NCBI GenBank assembly: GCA_963741355.1
Contig: CAVUIG010000007.1
Span: forward strand, 1 to 64,000
Source of the DNA: CAIWHR01 sp963741355
GTDB taxonomy: Bacteria; Pseudomonadota; Gammaproteobacteria; Burkholderiales; Casimicrobiaceae
DNA length: 64,000 nt
Direction of reading: 5' to 3'
The position numbers and the translations under genes are program-made. The notes under the pieces are model-generated. The model saw only the letters and a list, made by a program, of their open reading frames with translations. It had not been told where the DNA came from and searched no databases. Shown one piece after another: positions 10,191 to 19,883 of this stretch (positions are counted from its first letter, which is position 1; the number at the start of each line of letters is the position of its first letter).

Positions 10191-10981
10191 ATGAAGAAGT
10201 TGCTCGCACTTGCCGCCATTCTCTCCGTCGCGCCGATCGTCCATGCCGCCGACATCGAGGCCGGCAAGGCGAAGGTCGCCATGGTTTGCGCCGCATGCCA
10301 CGGCGTCAACGGCGTGAGCGTCAGCGACGCGATTCCCAACCTCGCGGCGCAGCGGTCCGGCTACATCGAGGCGCAGCTGACGGCGCTCAAGGACGGCACG
10401 CGCAAGAACGCGATCATGAATGCGATCGCGTCGCAGCTCAGTGCCGACGACATCGCCAACGTCGCGGCGTATTTCGCGTCGCTGCCGGGCGCCGGGACGG
10501 GCGCGAAGTCCGCCTTCCTGCCGAACGTCGCCGCGACCCACGTGACGTTCCCGGAGGGCGACAAGAGCACCTTCACGAAATATCACACGATCAATTTTCC
10601 GGCGACCAAGCAGGTGCGCTATTACTATGCGAACAAGGCCGCGATGCAGGCCGCCAAGGAAGGCAAGCCACTGCCCGACGGTTCGTTGCTATTCCTCGAG
10701 GTCTACGCGGCGACGCTCGACGCCGACAAGAAGCCGGTGATGGGCGCCGACGGATTCTATGCGCCGGACAAGCTCCTTTACTACGGCGTGATGGCGCGGG
10801 AGCGGGCTGGGGCAAGGACATCCCCGAGATGCTGCGCAACGGCGACTGGAACTACGCCGTGTTCACGCCCGACAAGCAGCCGCGCGCCGGCGTCAACCAG
10901 GCCGAGTGCCTCGCCTGTCACAAGCCGCTCGACAAGGTGAGCTACACATTCACGCTGAAGCAGCTTGCCAAAGCGAAATAG
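10191..10981 (+). CDS. secreted cytochrome: c-type domain fused to a cytochrome P460-like domain, one frame change
   Basis: Signal peptide MKKLLALAAILSVAPIVHA is followed by a monohaem cytochrome c domain with CAACHG (about residues 33-38) and the expected distal region IMNAIASQLSADDIANVAAY. From about residue 125 the sequence looks like a cytochrome P460 domain (TFTKYHTINFPATKQVRYYY, MGADGFYAPDKLLYYGVM, WNYAVFTPDKQPR) ending with a second haem motif CLACH. The P460 part needs a frame change near 10800. P460 proteins oxidise hydroxylamine or act in other periplasmic redox reactions; here electron carriage or a peroxidase-like role are both open. Possible haem ligands: His of CAACH and CLACH. 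Confidence 0.75.
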
Positions 10982-11076
10982 CCGGAGCACCCGCGGGGCC
11001 GGATTCACCTACGCGGCGGAGGCGTCGAGGAAGAGCTGTTTTCGTTGCCGGCGCTGATCGCGGATAATCGCGCCCA

Positions 11077-11850
11077 ATGAAGGTCGCCGTCGTCTCCGCG
11101 TACTACAAGGAATCGTCCCAGGTCCTGCAGCGCTGCATCGACAGCGTCGCCGGACAGACGCATCGCTGCACGCATTTTCTGGTCTCGGATGGTCATCCGC
11201 AGGCCATCGTCGACGTTCAGCCGGTGCGTCACGTGAAGCTCGGCGCGTCGCATGGCGATTACGGCGACACGCCGCCGCGCGCCATCGGATCGATGCTCGC
11301 GATTCGCGAGGGCTTCGACGCGATCGCCTATCTCGACGCGGACAATTTCTTCCTCAGGGATCACATCAAGGTGATGGTCGACGCGCTCGCCGCCGCGGAC
11401 GGCGAGTTCGACGTCGTGACCTCGCGCCGGTTCCTGATGCGCCCCGACGAAACCCACTGCCCTCCAGACAGTCGTATCGGTCGCACACCGACACCAACTG
11501 CTACCTGATCCTGCGCGGCGCGTTTTCGCTGACGCCGATCTGGGCGCCGATGCCGCGAGCCTTCAGCATGATCGGAGACCGCGTGTTTTGGCGCGCCATC
11601 GTGGCGCGCGGCTGCCGGATCGCCCATGTCGCCCGCGAGTCGGTGGGGTATTGCAGCCTGTGGAGGATTCACTACGAGCGGGCGGGCAAGACGCCGCCCG
11701 AGGGCGCGAGGACGTCACGGCGGAGATCAGGGAGGCCGGGCGATGGTGGGCGGCGCTTCCCGGGCCCGACAAGACCCTCGTCAACCGCACGCTCGAGTTC
11801 GACGCGGCGGCGCTGTTCGGGTTGACGTTCATGGGCGTTACGTCGCGTCC
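11077..11850 (+). CDS. family 2 glycosyltransferase, two frame changes
   Basis: MKVAVVSAYYKESSQVLQRC opens a GT-A nucleotide-sugar fold, followed by a DG motif (LVSDGHPQ) and the metal-binding AYLDADNFF (DxD, about residue 85). The frame changes near 11455, where PPDSR continues as YRSHTDTNCYLILRGAF, and again near 11710, where GARTSRR is replaced by EDVTAEIREAGRWWAALPG. About 255 residues in all. The 3' end is not certain: the last frame stays open to 11998, over the convergent DUF2807 gene. GT2 enzymes transfer sugars to glycans or lipids at the cytoplasmic membrane; donor and acceptor unknown. Confidence 0.7.
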
Positions 11851-12594
11851 TTGGCACGCCGGACGGTGCCCGATCCCGCCACCGTCCGGTTCACCTGCGG
11901 GTTGCCGCGGTACCGGTGTCGCCCGAGCCGGCGATCGTCGCGTTCAGCGATTCCTTCGCCCACACGTGCGTCGGCCGAGCCCTGCACGCTGTTCGTGACG
12001 CGCCGGGACTGGAGCTGGGCGCGACAATTCGCCCGAGCCGGCGAGTGTGAATTCGAGTGCATCGGCGCGCCCGGCTGCCATGCGCTGCCGCTGCCGGCGA
12101 TCGAGCCTGAAGCGTGTCGGCGTCCAGCGCGTCCAGCGCGATTTCGCCCGAGCCGCCGATCGCGGCCCTCAGGTTGCCGGACTTGAGGCGGTCGGCATGG
12201 ATCTGCCCCGAACCGCCCAGGCGGATGCCGTCGATGCGCTTCGGGTTGACGACGATGGCGAGCTTCTTGTACCTCAACTGGAGCTTCGTGTTCTCGTTCC
12301 AGCGGATCTTCAGCGTGCCCTTGTCGACGACGGTCGACCAGCGGGACGATGTTGTCGTCGCCCGTGATCGTCAGGCCCTCGCTGTCGCCCTGGCGAATTC
12401 GACCCTGGCATCGATGCCGAGCGACACGTGTGAAAGCCGGCGACGGTCCGGGTCTCGGTCTGGCCACGCCCGACCCGTGATCTTTCGCCGCCCCAGGGCC
12501 AGGCATGGGCGTGGCCGTGCGGCAGGACGGAGCAGGGCGGCGAGGACGAGCGCCCCGAGGAGGCGATCGGGGAGAGGATGCGGGCGGCGATCAT
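11838..12594 (-). CDS. secreted DUF2807 (head GIN domain) beta-helix protein, multiple frame changes
   Basis: Pieces of one DUF2807 protein lie in different minus-strand frames: a start at 12594 (MIAARILSPIAS then LVLAALL in another frame), RGQTETRTVAGF, LTITGDDNIVPLVD, RYKKLAIVVNPKRIDGIRLG, GGSGQIHADRLKSGNLRAAI, GGSGEIALDALDADTL, IAGSGSA, and a terminal VAGSGTVRRAKD. The recurring GSG turn every 18-20 residues is the family hallmark and indicates a right-handed beta-solenoid, probably exported. At least five frame changes are needed in 250 codons, so real decay is possible. Function unknown. Confidence 0.65.
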
Positions 12595-12755
12595 GGCGGG
12601 CTCCAGGCGGCGACCAAAGGCGGTATCCCCTTGGATGCGGCCGGAGGCGGGACTGGATTCGCGACGTCCCGCTCAGTGGCGGATCGCAGCACGGCACGGG
12701 CGGCTGGGCAACGCCAGCTCTGCCCGGCCGCCCGCTGGGAGAAGTCGCCGAGCTT

Positions 12756-13026
12756 CTAGAACGTCTGCGTCGGGGCGCAGCGATCCTGTGTGGCCATGCT
12801 GGCGGCGCCATCGGGTGCCGCGATTGATCGCGACATTCCGGAAGCCCCGATGTCGCGATCCGGTTGCTCGGTGGCGTGCTGTGCCGCCGGCATGGCGGCC
12901 ACGCTGAGGTGAAGCGGTTCTGCCGTCACCAGCAGCGCAGCGATGCCGACCAGAAAGATTGCCGAGATGACCGTCGCACCGGCCGTGAAATGCGATTCCT
13001 TCGTGAGACGTTTCCTTCCTGTTCAT
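12756..13026 (-). CDS. small single-pass membrane protein, frame change near its start
   Basis: From ATG 13026 the reading is MNRKETSHE; after a one-base frame change it becomes HFTAGATVISAIFLVGIAAL, a clear membrane helix, and continues to PTQTF and a TAG at 12756. About 88 residues, the second half hydrophilic. No family recognised. The start lies just inside the 300-base empty stretch before the DUF4124 gene. Confidence 0.4.
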
Positions 13027-13332
13027 CGTAGCCTCCTGAAAACCTCGGGACCGGTCCCGCATCTTGTCGACGCGATGTTTCGCGCCGCCGATGAATCCAA
13101 GTCTAGGGGTTCGGGAGTCGTGACGAATTGGAACGTTCGGCACCTCATTTGCGTAACATTCACGTCGTTGGGCGATTGCCACCCTGGCGAGCTCCGCCAA
13201 GGAACCTTTCTGACGACGAGCGGAGCAGCGCCGAGCGCAGCGATGCCACGCCGCTGCCGTCGAAGGCTGACCAGGGGATTCAGGCGCGATCAGGGGCCGA
13301 GTCGCCCCTTCGCCGCTTGCCGCTGTACGCGG
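13027..13332. other. 306-base stretch with no supported gene
   Basis: Several overlapping open frames occur on both strands but none shows a recognisable protein, signal peptide or good start. It presumably holds the promoter of the small membrane protein gene and the 3' region of the DUF4124 gene. I see no clear terminator. Confidence 0.4.
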
Positions 13333-13875
13333 CTATCGCCGGCGCGGGCCGACGGGGCCGCGAACCGGCTGCGGCGTGACGAAGTGGTGTCCGCCGCGAT
13401 TGGGAAAGCCGCGTCGGAAGTTAGGCGCGCGAAGCACGATGACGCTCGCCGGATAGACGCCTGGATACCACCCTAGCGCGCAGGACGACCACAAGGGGTC
13501 GCATCCGTATGCGGGCTGAGATGCGCCATCGTCGGCGTATTGCATGGGCGCAGGCGCCGGAGTGGAAATGTATTGCACGATCGGCGGCGACGGAACGTAT
13601 TGATATTGGACAGGCACCGCTGCCTGGCGCCGGGCCTGTTCAACATCGTCCTGCAACTGGCGCACGCGCTCCGCCAGGGCCTGCACTTCGGCATCGCGCA
13701 GCGTGTCGTTGCGTACCTCGGGCTTGATCGGGCTCGACTTGATGACGCTGGTCACGTGCGCGTCAGGAGGCGGGTCGAGATTGCTGATGTTGGTCCTGCC
13801 GGACGCGTCGATCCACGTGTAGATATCCGCCCGCGCGGATTGCAGGCCCGTCAATCCCGAACAGGACGATGACAA
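13333..13875 (-). CDS. DUF4124-domain protein, N-terminus interrupted
   Basis: The frame contains the DUF4124 signature DIYTWIDASGRTNISNLDPP (about residues 17-36), a coiled-coil-like segment (AEVQALAERVRQLQDDVEQA) and a Pro/Tyr/Gly-rich tail ending near GPVGPRRR. DUF4124 proteins are exported and of unknown function. The annotated start at 13875 gives MSSSCSGLTGLQSARA, a poor signal peptide. One frame away the upstream codons read RSLRSTFVIVLFGIDG, a typical signal-peptide core, so I suspect a frame change near 13855 and a true start upstream of 13875. Confidence 0.65.
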   Translation of the reverse strand: MSSSCSGLTGLQSARADIYTWIDASGRTNISNLDPPPDAHVTSVIKSSPIKPEVRNDTLRDAEVQALAERVRQLQDDVEQARRQAAVPVQYQYVPSPPIVQYISTPAPAPMQYADDGASQPAYGCDPLWSSCALGWYPGVYPASVIVLRAPNFRRGFPNRGGHHFVTPQPVRGPVGPRRR

Positions 13876-14648
13876 ACGTCGATCGAAGTGATCCCTGCCA
13901 GCATGTTCATTCCCCGCTTGCCAACTCTGTCCTTGTCAGTTCGAGCCGAGGTTCAATCTTCCCCTTTTTTCCGGGCAGCCGCACACCGCCCCGGAGGTCC
14001 TTCGCGGTTGGACTGTTTGCGCGGCCCTGCGTTCAAGGGCAGGGCGCGGTGATCGCGGCAACGGTAATGTTGCCGCCATAGCCGAATGTCGACATTCGAT
14101 CTCCGCGTCGGCGTCGAAAAACGCCGGCGCCTACTTCCTGCGTTTTTTTCGATTTTCGCGACGGTTGCTTTTCGGGAGAGGACGTCGTGGTTCTGATGTT
14201 TCCCATTACTGTCGTGGGGTCATCGTAGGCGCGCATATCCGAACGCGCGGAGGGGTCGGGATCCTTGAATTTGGGGTGCCGAGTCGCCACCGATTGCGCT
14301 TCGCAGGAGACGCCGCGTTGCCCTATTCCGCTTTGCAAAGCGATGCACGGTGTGCAGCAGATATATGAGAACCGCGAGCAGCGGCAAGCCGTAGGTCAAC
14401 TCCATGGCTCGAGATTCTGCCGCACAAAAGGCGAGGGAATTCTTAACTTGAAGCAAAGAAATCCTACCCCTCCGGGTCCCAGGCGTTCGCCGACGGGCTG
14501 ACGGTCGCCGACAAAGGGTTCACGAATGCCAATCTGACCAAGGCACTTCCGGCGCCGTGACGGGTCGATGTCGGATGGGCGGAGCCGGACGGGCGGTCGG
14601 GCTTCGGGGCGATGCACGCCTCTATTCGAGCGTGAACGCGGTGCTGCC
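13876..14648. other. 773-base region with no confident gene
   Basis: Apart from one weak small membrane ORF (14220-14405 minus) I find nothing supportable. Short GC palindromes with T-rich flanks lie around 14110-14150 and may be a terminator. On the plus strand, around 14480-14650, conceptual translation gives fragments such as FADGLTVADKGFTNANLTKA and LYSSVNAVLP in different frames, perhaps the decayed end of a lost gene; I could not assign it. Confidence 0.35.
14220..14405 (-). CDS. possible 61-residue small membrane protein
   Basis: Starting at ATG 14405, the reading MELTYGLPLLAVLIYLLHTV gives one strong membrane helix followed by a basic segment (HRFAKRNRATRRLLRS), the positive-inside pattern of a small inner-membrane protein. 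There is no family match and no context support. It could be a chance ORF. Confidence 0.25.
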   Translation of the reverse strand: MELTYGLPLLAVLIYLLHTVHRFAKRNRATRRLLRSAIGGDSAPQIQGSRPLRAFGYARLR

Positions 14649-15026
14649 CTAACGCAGCAGCCACGCGGCGACGTCGCCGCGATTGCGCTTCAGGCAGGCC
14701 TGCGCCGGCGGATCGTGGATCTGGCAGCAGATCGCGGTGTTGACCGCGACCGGAACCCAGCCCGCCTTTGCGGCGGTCCTGGCGGAACCCAGCATGCTGG
14801 CGCGATCCCAGGTCTTGCCCAACGCTTCCTGAGGCGCCGCGGCCGGCAATCCCTGCAGTCCCGCGTGGCTCATCGCATCGAGGCCGCAGGTCGCGCCTTC
14901 GTTGAATCCATGATCCCGCGCGCACCAGTCGAGGCTGGCGTCGACGTCGCAGGCTTGTGCGCCGGCGTTATGGCTGCCGAGCAGCAGGGCTGCGAGTGCC
15001 AGGCCGGTTGCGCCGAGCGTCCTCAT
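14649..15026 (-). CDS. secreted Cys-rich small hypothetical protein
   Basis: A 125-residue protein from ATG 15026. The signal peptide MRTLGATGLALAALLLGSHN ends near AGA; an earlier start at 15074 would add 16 residues ahead of it. The mature part has six or more cysteines (ACDVDASLDWCARDHG, ATCGLDAM, NTAICCQIHDPPAQACLKRN), suggesting disulphides in the periplasm. No family recognised. It reads in the same direction as the next lipoprotein gene, 85 bases upstream. Confidence 0.6.
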   Translation of the reverse strand: MRTLGATGLALAALLLGSHNAGAQACDVDASLDWCARDHGFNEGATCGLDAMSHAGLQGLPAAAPQEALGKTWDRASMLGSARTAAKAGWVPVAVNTAICCQIHDPPAQACLKRNRGDVAAWLLR

Positions 15027-15111
15027 CGGTTGCGCTAGCAGACGTCCGGGGATTCGCGTCCCGCCTCCACGCACCGCGCACGATCGGCGAAGACCGGGCG
15101 CAAGCGCAGAT

Positions 15112-15551
15112 TCACATGCCCCACTGCAGTCCGGTGAAGCTCGGCCACGATTCCCAGATGACGCCCGACGTGGCTTTGTCGTATTTCGTCATCGCGGTGT
15201 CCTGCTTCTGGATCTGCGCTTCCATGCGGGCCGGACGCATTGCCCGTTCCGCGGAGCTTGAGGTACGCCTGATACTCCTTTTCGGTGCCGACATAGATCT
15301 GATTCCTGGGGAGGTCCGGGATAGACAAACCAGTTCTTTCCGGTCTGCGTCACCATCGTGACCTGGCCCTGGGGAAGTGTGGGCAGATGCTGCAACTGCG
15401 TGGCGGTGCTGGCCTGAACCGTCTTGAAGCCGGCGGCCGAGAGCAGGCCCTCGGTCTGCTGTGAGGAGGGCGGCGCGTCGGCGCAGCTCGCGACGAGGGC
15501 GAGCAACGCGACCACGGCGAAAATACTCATGAATTTCTCTGATGTTTTCAT
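15112..15551 (-). CDS. small lipoprotein, two frame changes
   Basis: ATG 15551 starts MKTSEKFMSIFAVVALLALV with lipobox LVASC, so this is a lipoprotein with Cys23 acylated. The visible chain continues AGFKTVQASTATQLQHLPTL and GQVTMVTQTGKNWFVYPG, then, after a frame change near 15310, DLPRNQIYVGTEKEYQAYLK, and after a second near 15245, QIQKQDTAMTKYDKATSGVI to WPSFTGLQWGM and a stop at 15112. About 146 residues. No named family is recognised. Confidence 0.6.
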
Positions 15552-15636
15552 CGCGATTTCGATTCGGCTGTGAGTTTGATCGGACGAGCGGCGGCGATCA
15601 GCCAGGCCAATCGCGACGATATCATCGCATAACGCG

Positions 15637-17205
15637 TCACGCCGCAGGACGCTCCTCGATCAGCAACGCAAGCTTCGCAAGATGCTGCAGGTATTGCTCG
15701 AGCAACGCTGCGGGCGGTTCGTCGCGCGAGGCCCCGAACGACGGGCCGAGCGCCGCCTGCAGCGCCGCGCGGTCGCGAGTGCCATCCAGCAGCAGGACGA
15801 GCTGCCGCGCGACGGGATCGTCCAGGTCGATGTTCTCGTGCCAGAGATTGGTGACCCGATTTCCGGCGGCGAGCTGCAGCGGGACGACGCGACCCACGTA
15901 CGGGCGCTCTCCCGGCGTGTACGCAATCGGCGGCACGAACAGGTGAAGCTCGATTGCCGCCGCGCCGTAGGCGCCGACGAGCATCTCGGCAAGGCGTAGC
16001 GGGACGTCGCCGCCGACCGGCCCGCCGGAGCGCGCGCGAAACGTCCGCCCCAGGTCGGGCGGTGAGAGGATGCGGCCACGCTTCGGCGATTTCGCGCAGC
16101 AACGCGCGAGCGTCTTCGAGATCGGCATCGGCGGGCGCCAACGCAGCGTCGGCGCCGACGGAATCCGGTGCAGGAGCAGGAAAGACCAGGCCTTTCGGCG
16201 AATGAACTTCGGCGCGATACCGAGAGCTCGGAAAGGCGCGCTGGGAGCACTCGGTCGTCGAGCGTCTGGTCGGCGTGGCATAGAAGCGTCTGCCGGAATC
16301 GACGGGCGCGAACGAAATCGAGGTATTGCTCGCGGCTCAACCGGTCCATGCGTGCAAGGATCGCGCGCATGGCGGGCGCGATGTCCGCATCCGCCATCAT
16401 CGAGAACTCTGCCTCGCCCAGGAACTGAAGCCCATGCTTGCCGGCCTCCGCCATGAATTCATGGAACCAGACCGGATCGTTGACGGCTGACAGGTCGTCG
16501 TGAAACAGCGCGCCGTCCGCTCGGGCCGCGAGCTCGCCGAATTCATGCCGTAGTGCGACATTGGCCGGCTGCTCGCGATTGGCGGGGTCGTTGAGCATCG
16601 TGACCAGCGCGCGCGCCTCCGCGAGGCGCCGGGCGGGATCGGCGATCTCTTCGACGTGGAAGCGGAGGATCTCCCAAGCCATCCGGCGCACGTAGCATCC
16701 CGGATAGGCGTTGTAGCTCACGAATGCCACACCACGGGGCGCGAGCCGCGCGCGATCAGCGCGAGCATGCCGTCGCGCACGTTCGCCGGCACCCACGAGT
16801 AGACGCCATGCGCGATGACGTAGTCGAATTCGCCGAGCACCGCGGGGAGTGCCCGCATGTCGGCGTGAACGACGTCAGGTTGGAAAGACCGAGCGCCGCC
16901 GCGATTCGGCGTCCGGCCGCGATCGGGCAGCCACCGCGAGGTCGCAGCCCACGAATTCCGATCCTGGGAGCGACGCGGCCATCGGAATGAGGTTGTCCCC
17001 GTTGCCGCAGCCGAGCTCGAGCACCCGGCATCGCGTGACCGGGGCGGGTGCCAGTCCCATCAACGTCGCGATGGTCGCCAGCCGGTCCGGATGGGTGGCG
17101 ACGTTCGCATGCGTCGCATAGGGGACGTCGTCGTAGACCGTCGCTGCTGCGGACGAGGGCGCGGTTTCGCGTTGGCCAAGGGGTCGGACCAGTCGAGGTT
17201 CGCAT
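15637..17205 (-). CDS. SAM-dependent methyltransferase with methyltransferase-regulatory and PKMT-like C-terminal domains; several frame changes
   Basis: In order on the minus strand: TVYDDVPYATHANVATHPDR and the SAM motif I CRVLELGCGNGDNLIPMA (about 17120-16990), EFVGCDLA, a region in another frame (LSNLTSFTP), the regulatory-domain segment GVAFVSYNAYPGCYVRRMAW (about 16730), LRHEFGELAARADGALFHDD, and a winged-helix-like C-terminus ending EQYLQHLAKLALLIEERPAA at 15637. The Y-D-VPY-S/T-HP-R-A opening followed by motif I is typical of this roughly 520-residue family. Frame changes fall near 17160, 16870, 16775 and 16110-16270. The start (ATG 17205 or nearby) is uncertain. Substrate unknown. 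Confidence 0.7.
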
Positions 17206-17406
17206 CTTTGTGGCGGATGCCGCACCGCAACGCGCACGCGCCTCTTGTCGGGCGCCCCGGAAAATCTACGTGCCGCATCTTGCCATCGCCGCCGGCCCGC
17301 TGGCAGAATCCGCGGACGGCGCGCCACGGCTGCTCCGCGCCGCGCATCCGGGTGTGCCGCAGACGCGGCGCCTGATCGAAACCGTATGGCTGCCGGAGGT
17401 GTGCTC

Positions 17407-17982
17407 ATGTCCCAGATCGGCAAGGCGAAACCGTCGACTCACCTGATCACGCGACCGCTGCTTGCCGGCGCGGTCGCCCTGTCCGTGCTGCCGGCGGTCG
17501 ACGCGCAGGCCGCAATCTTCCTGCAGATCACCGGCATTCAGGGCGAGTCGCAGGACTCGAAGTTCAAGGACGCGATCGTCGTCGACTCGTTCTCGGACGG
17601 TTTTACCAACGCGGTGATATCCATCGTGGGCGGCCCGAGAGTCGGCCGTGCGTCCTGCGGTCCGGTCCAGATCACCAAGCATCTCGATACTTCGAGCCTC
17701 CCGCTGATCGAGGCGGTGATGGCGGGCAAGGTGTTCGACAAGGCCGTATTCTCGTTCACCGCGCCGGCGGGAGACGTGTCGCCGCAGCCTTACTACATCG
17801 TCACGCTGCAGAACGTTTCGCTGTCGGCCTTCACCCAGGATTCAGGGGGTGACCGGCCCAGCGAATCCCTTGAATTCAACTTTACTGCGATACAAATGAA
17901 GTATTTCCCGCAATTGCCCACCGGCAAGCCCGGCAATCCGGTGACCGCCACCGTCGACTGCGCGAGGACCGGCGGCAGATAA
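17407..17982 (+). CDS. Hcp-like (type VI secretion tube family) protein with an N-terminal extension resembling a signal peptide
   Basis: A 191-residue protein. ATG 17407 begins a basic segment and a hydrophobic core (LLAGAVALSVLPAVDAQA) that looks like a cleavable signal peptide, unusual for Hcp. After it, AIFLQITGIQGESQDSKFKD is the typical Hcp opening (D-FLKI-GI-GES-D-KHK), followed by VDSFSDGF, a segment with GRASCGPVQITKHLDTSS (the usual G-----PL-V-K--D--SP), FSFTAPAG and YYIVTLQNVSLS. No other type VI genes are in the window. It may be an exported Hcp-fold protein rather than a secretion tube subunit. Confidence 0.8.
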   Translation: MSQIGKAKPSTHLITRPLLAGAVALSVLPAVDAQAAIFLQITGIQGESQDSKFKDAIVVDSFSDGFTNAVISIVGGPRVGRASCGPVQITKHLDTSSLPLIEAVMAGKVFDKAVFSFTAPAGDVSPQPYYIVTLQNVSLSAFTQDSGGDRPSESLEFNFTAIQMKYFPQLPTGKPGNPVTATVDCARTGGR

Positions 17983-18061
17983 TTTCCGCCCGCAGCTCTC
18001 CGAGCGCGCCGGCGAATACCAGACCCGTCGCTGCGCTGCCGCGCGACGGCGGCGCGCCGCG

Positions 18062-18695
18062 TCAGAGCGATCCGGGCGCCTTGTAGACCCAGCCGTTGAC
18101 CGTGAGGCGGCTGTCCTTGAACTGCCGCGACGGCACGCTCACCGGGCGCACCTCGTGCATGATGCGCGCCCAGAACAGGACCAGCGTGTTGTGCTCGGGC
18201 TGCACCGCCTGAAAGGTCTCGCCCATCGCAAGCTTGTTGTTGCGCAGGACGTCGTCGAAGAGATAGAGCTCGCCGCCGGTGAACGCCTTGGGTGGGCTGT
18301 TGAAATAGTAGACGTACGTGAGGTAGCGCCGGTGCAGGTGCGCATAGTCGGCGTCGGTGTGCACGCCGTAGAACGCGCCGTCGTTGCTTGCGGTGATCTG
18401 TGATTCGATCTCCGCGGTCTGGATCGGCGGGAGACGCAGCGCGGTCAGCACCGCGGGCAGCATCGTGCGCACCTTCTCCACCACCGGCCGCACGAGGTCC
18501 GCGGGAGGTTTGAATACCAGCGATTTGCGGACGTCCTCGGGATTGGTGACATTGATCGCCACCGACGATTGGAATTGCGGCTCAACCCATCACGTTCGCG
18601 ATCAGGTCGGCGATTTCGCGCTCGTTGAGGACGTTTTCGAGCCGGACGAACGGATGGCGGATCGTGAACAGCAGCGGGGAAGTCTCGGCTGGCAT
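18062..18695 (-). CDS. 2OG-Fe(II) oxygenase (prolyl 4-hydroxylase-like), one frame change
   Basis: ATG 18695 gives MPAETSPLLFTIRHPFVRLE and VLNEREIADLIANVMG; the frame changes near 18585 and continues INVTNPEDVRKSLVFKP. The double-stranded beta-helix is clear: the Fe-binding pair in FYGVHTDADYAH (HxD), the distal His in LVLFWARIMHEVRPV, and the 2-oxoglutarate-binding Arg in FKDSRLTVNGWVY. About 210 residues. Members hydroxylate proline in proteins or small molecules in the cytoplasm. It lies between the Hcp-like gene and a methyltransferase, with no obvious partner. Confidence 0.78.
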
Positions 18696-18769
18696 GGGGA
18701 AAAGGCTCCGGTGGCCCGATATTTTATATGCCGCGCCCCGCTTTCGCCGGACCGCGGCGGAAATCCGGA

Positions 18770-19632
18770 TCAGGGATTGCGCGCGATGACGAACCATGTG
18801 CTCGACGGCGCCCAGACGCCGTCGTCCCTCGCATAGGGTCGCAGCGTCTCGCGCAGCGCCGCGATGACCTGGGGCTTGCGCCTCTCGCCTTCCTCGCCGG
18901 CGAGCCGCATGATCTCGCCCGCCGGTCCGAGCGCCATCGCGAACTCGATCGCCTCGTCGAGGTCCCTGCCGATGCAGATGTCGGCATCGAAGCGCTCGAA
19001 GGCGATGCGGTCTAGCCCGCGCCGCGCAGCATCGAGCTCACCATGTCCGGACCGGACATCGAGAACGGCCCCGGGCCGCAATGCACCTGGTCGGTGTCCT
19101 CGTGCGAGACGACGGGAACGAGCTCGCGCACCTTCTGCTCCGCGTCGTGAAGCCATGGATTCTCTTCGCGCCTGCGCCACACGATCATCGTGAACGCGCC
19201 GCCGGGCTTAAGTGCCTTGCGCACGTTGCGCAGCGCGGCGCCCGGCATCATGAAGAACATCGTTCCGAAACGCGAGAATGCGAAATCGTAGGGCCCGCGC
19301 AGGGGATCGGTCTGAACGTCGGCGACGAAAAACGACGCGTTTTCGATGCCGGCGCTGCGGGCTTCGCTCGCGGCCGCGCTGACGAAATTCTCCGCGCAGT
19401 CCACTCCGACCGCCTCGCCGCCGGGCCCGACGTGCCGCGCAATGATCCGCGTGCTGTCGCCGAAGCCGCATCCGACGTCGAGGACGCGCGCGCCTTCTGG
19501 AGGCCGGTGCCGCGCGAGCGCTTCGTTGCTGTGCGGCGCAAGGCCGTCGATCAGCAGGTGCTTGAAGCGAAAGAACTTGTCGAACAGGACCGTGTTCCAT
19601 GCCTCGATGACGATGTCGTTCTCTCCCGCCAT
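18770..19632 (-). CDS. class I SAM-dependent methyltransferase, one frame change
   Basis: ATG 19632 gives MAGENDIVIEAWNTVLFDKF. Motif I is VLDVGCGFGDSTRIIA (about residue 50), followed by VGVDCAENFV (acidic residue binding the ribose of SAM), FFVADVQTD and the post-motif FAFSRFGTMFF. The frame changes near 19015 (after MLRGAG), and the C-terminus LDRIAFERFDADICIGRDLD to WAPSSTWFVIARNP is read one frame over. About 287 residues. Similar proteins include ubiquinone/arsenite-type methyltransferases; the substrate cannot be inferred. Confidence 0.75.
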
Positions 19633-19883
19633 GCACGGCTCCTTCCTCGTTGTCCGCCGGCTGATTCGCCACTCGGCGGCCCGGACCATTGGGCGAAATG
19701 TACAAGAACCGTTGGCCCCGTGTCGCCGGTCCTGGGCGCAATGCAGCCGCACTGGGATGCCGATGGAGCACGTTCGGCGAGGAGATCGCGGCGGACTGAC
19801 CGAATGGCCGCCTCCGCGGGCCTCACCGACGGTCAGGCGCCCGATGTGCGCGCCCGGGGCCGGCTCTGCTACATTGCGCCTTC

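Noticed and set aside
9327..10940. In-frame fusion of the membrane protein to the cytochrome
   Set aside because: The membrane protein's natural tail and stop appear one frame over, and the cytochrome has its own signal peptide at 10191; the fusion comes from a frame change.
14110..14160. Strong terminator near 14130
   Set aside because: Short palindromes with T-runs are present but stems are imperfect and no adjacent gene end is certain.
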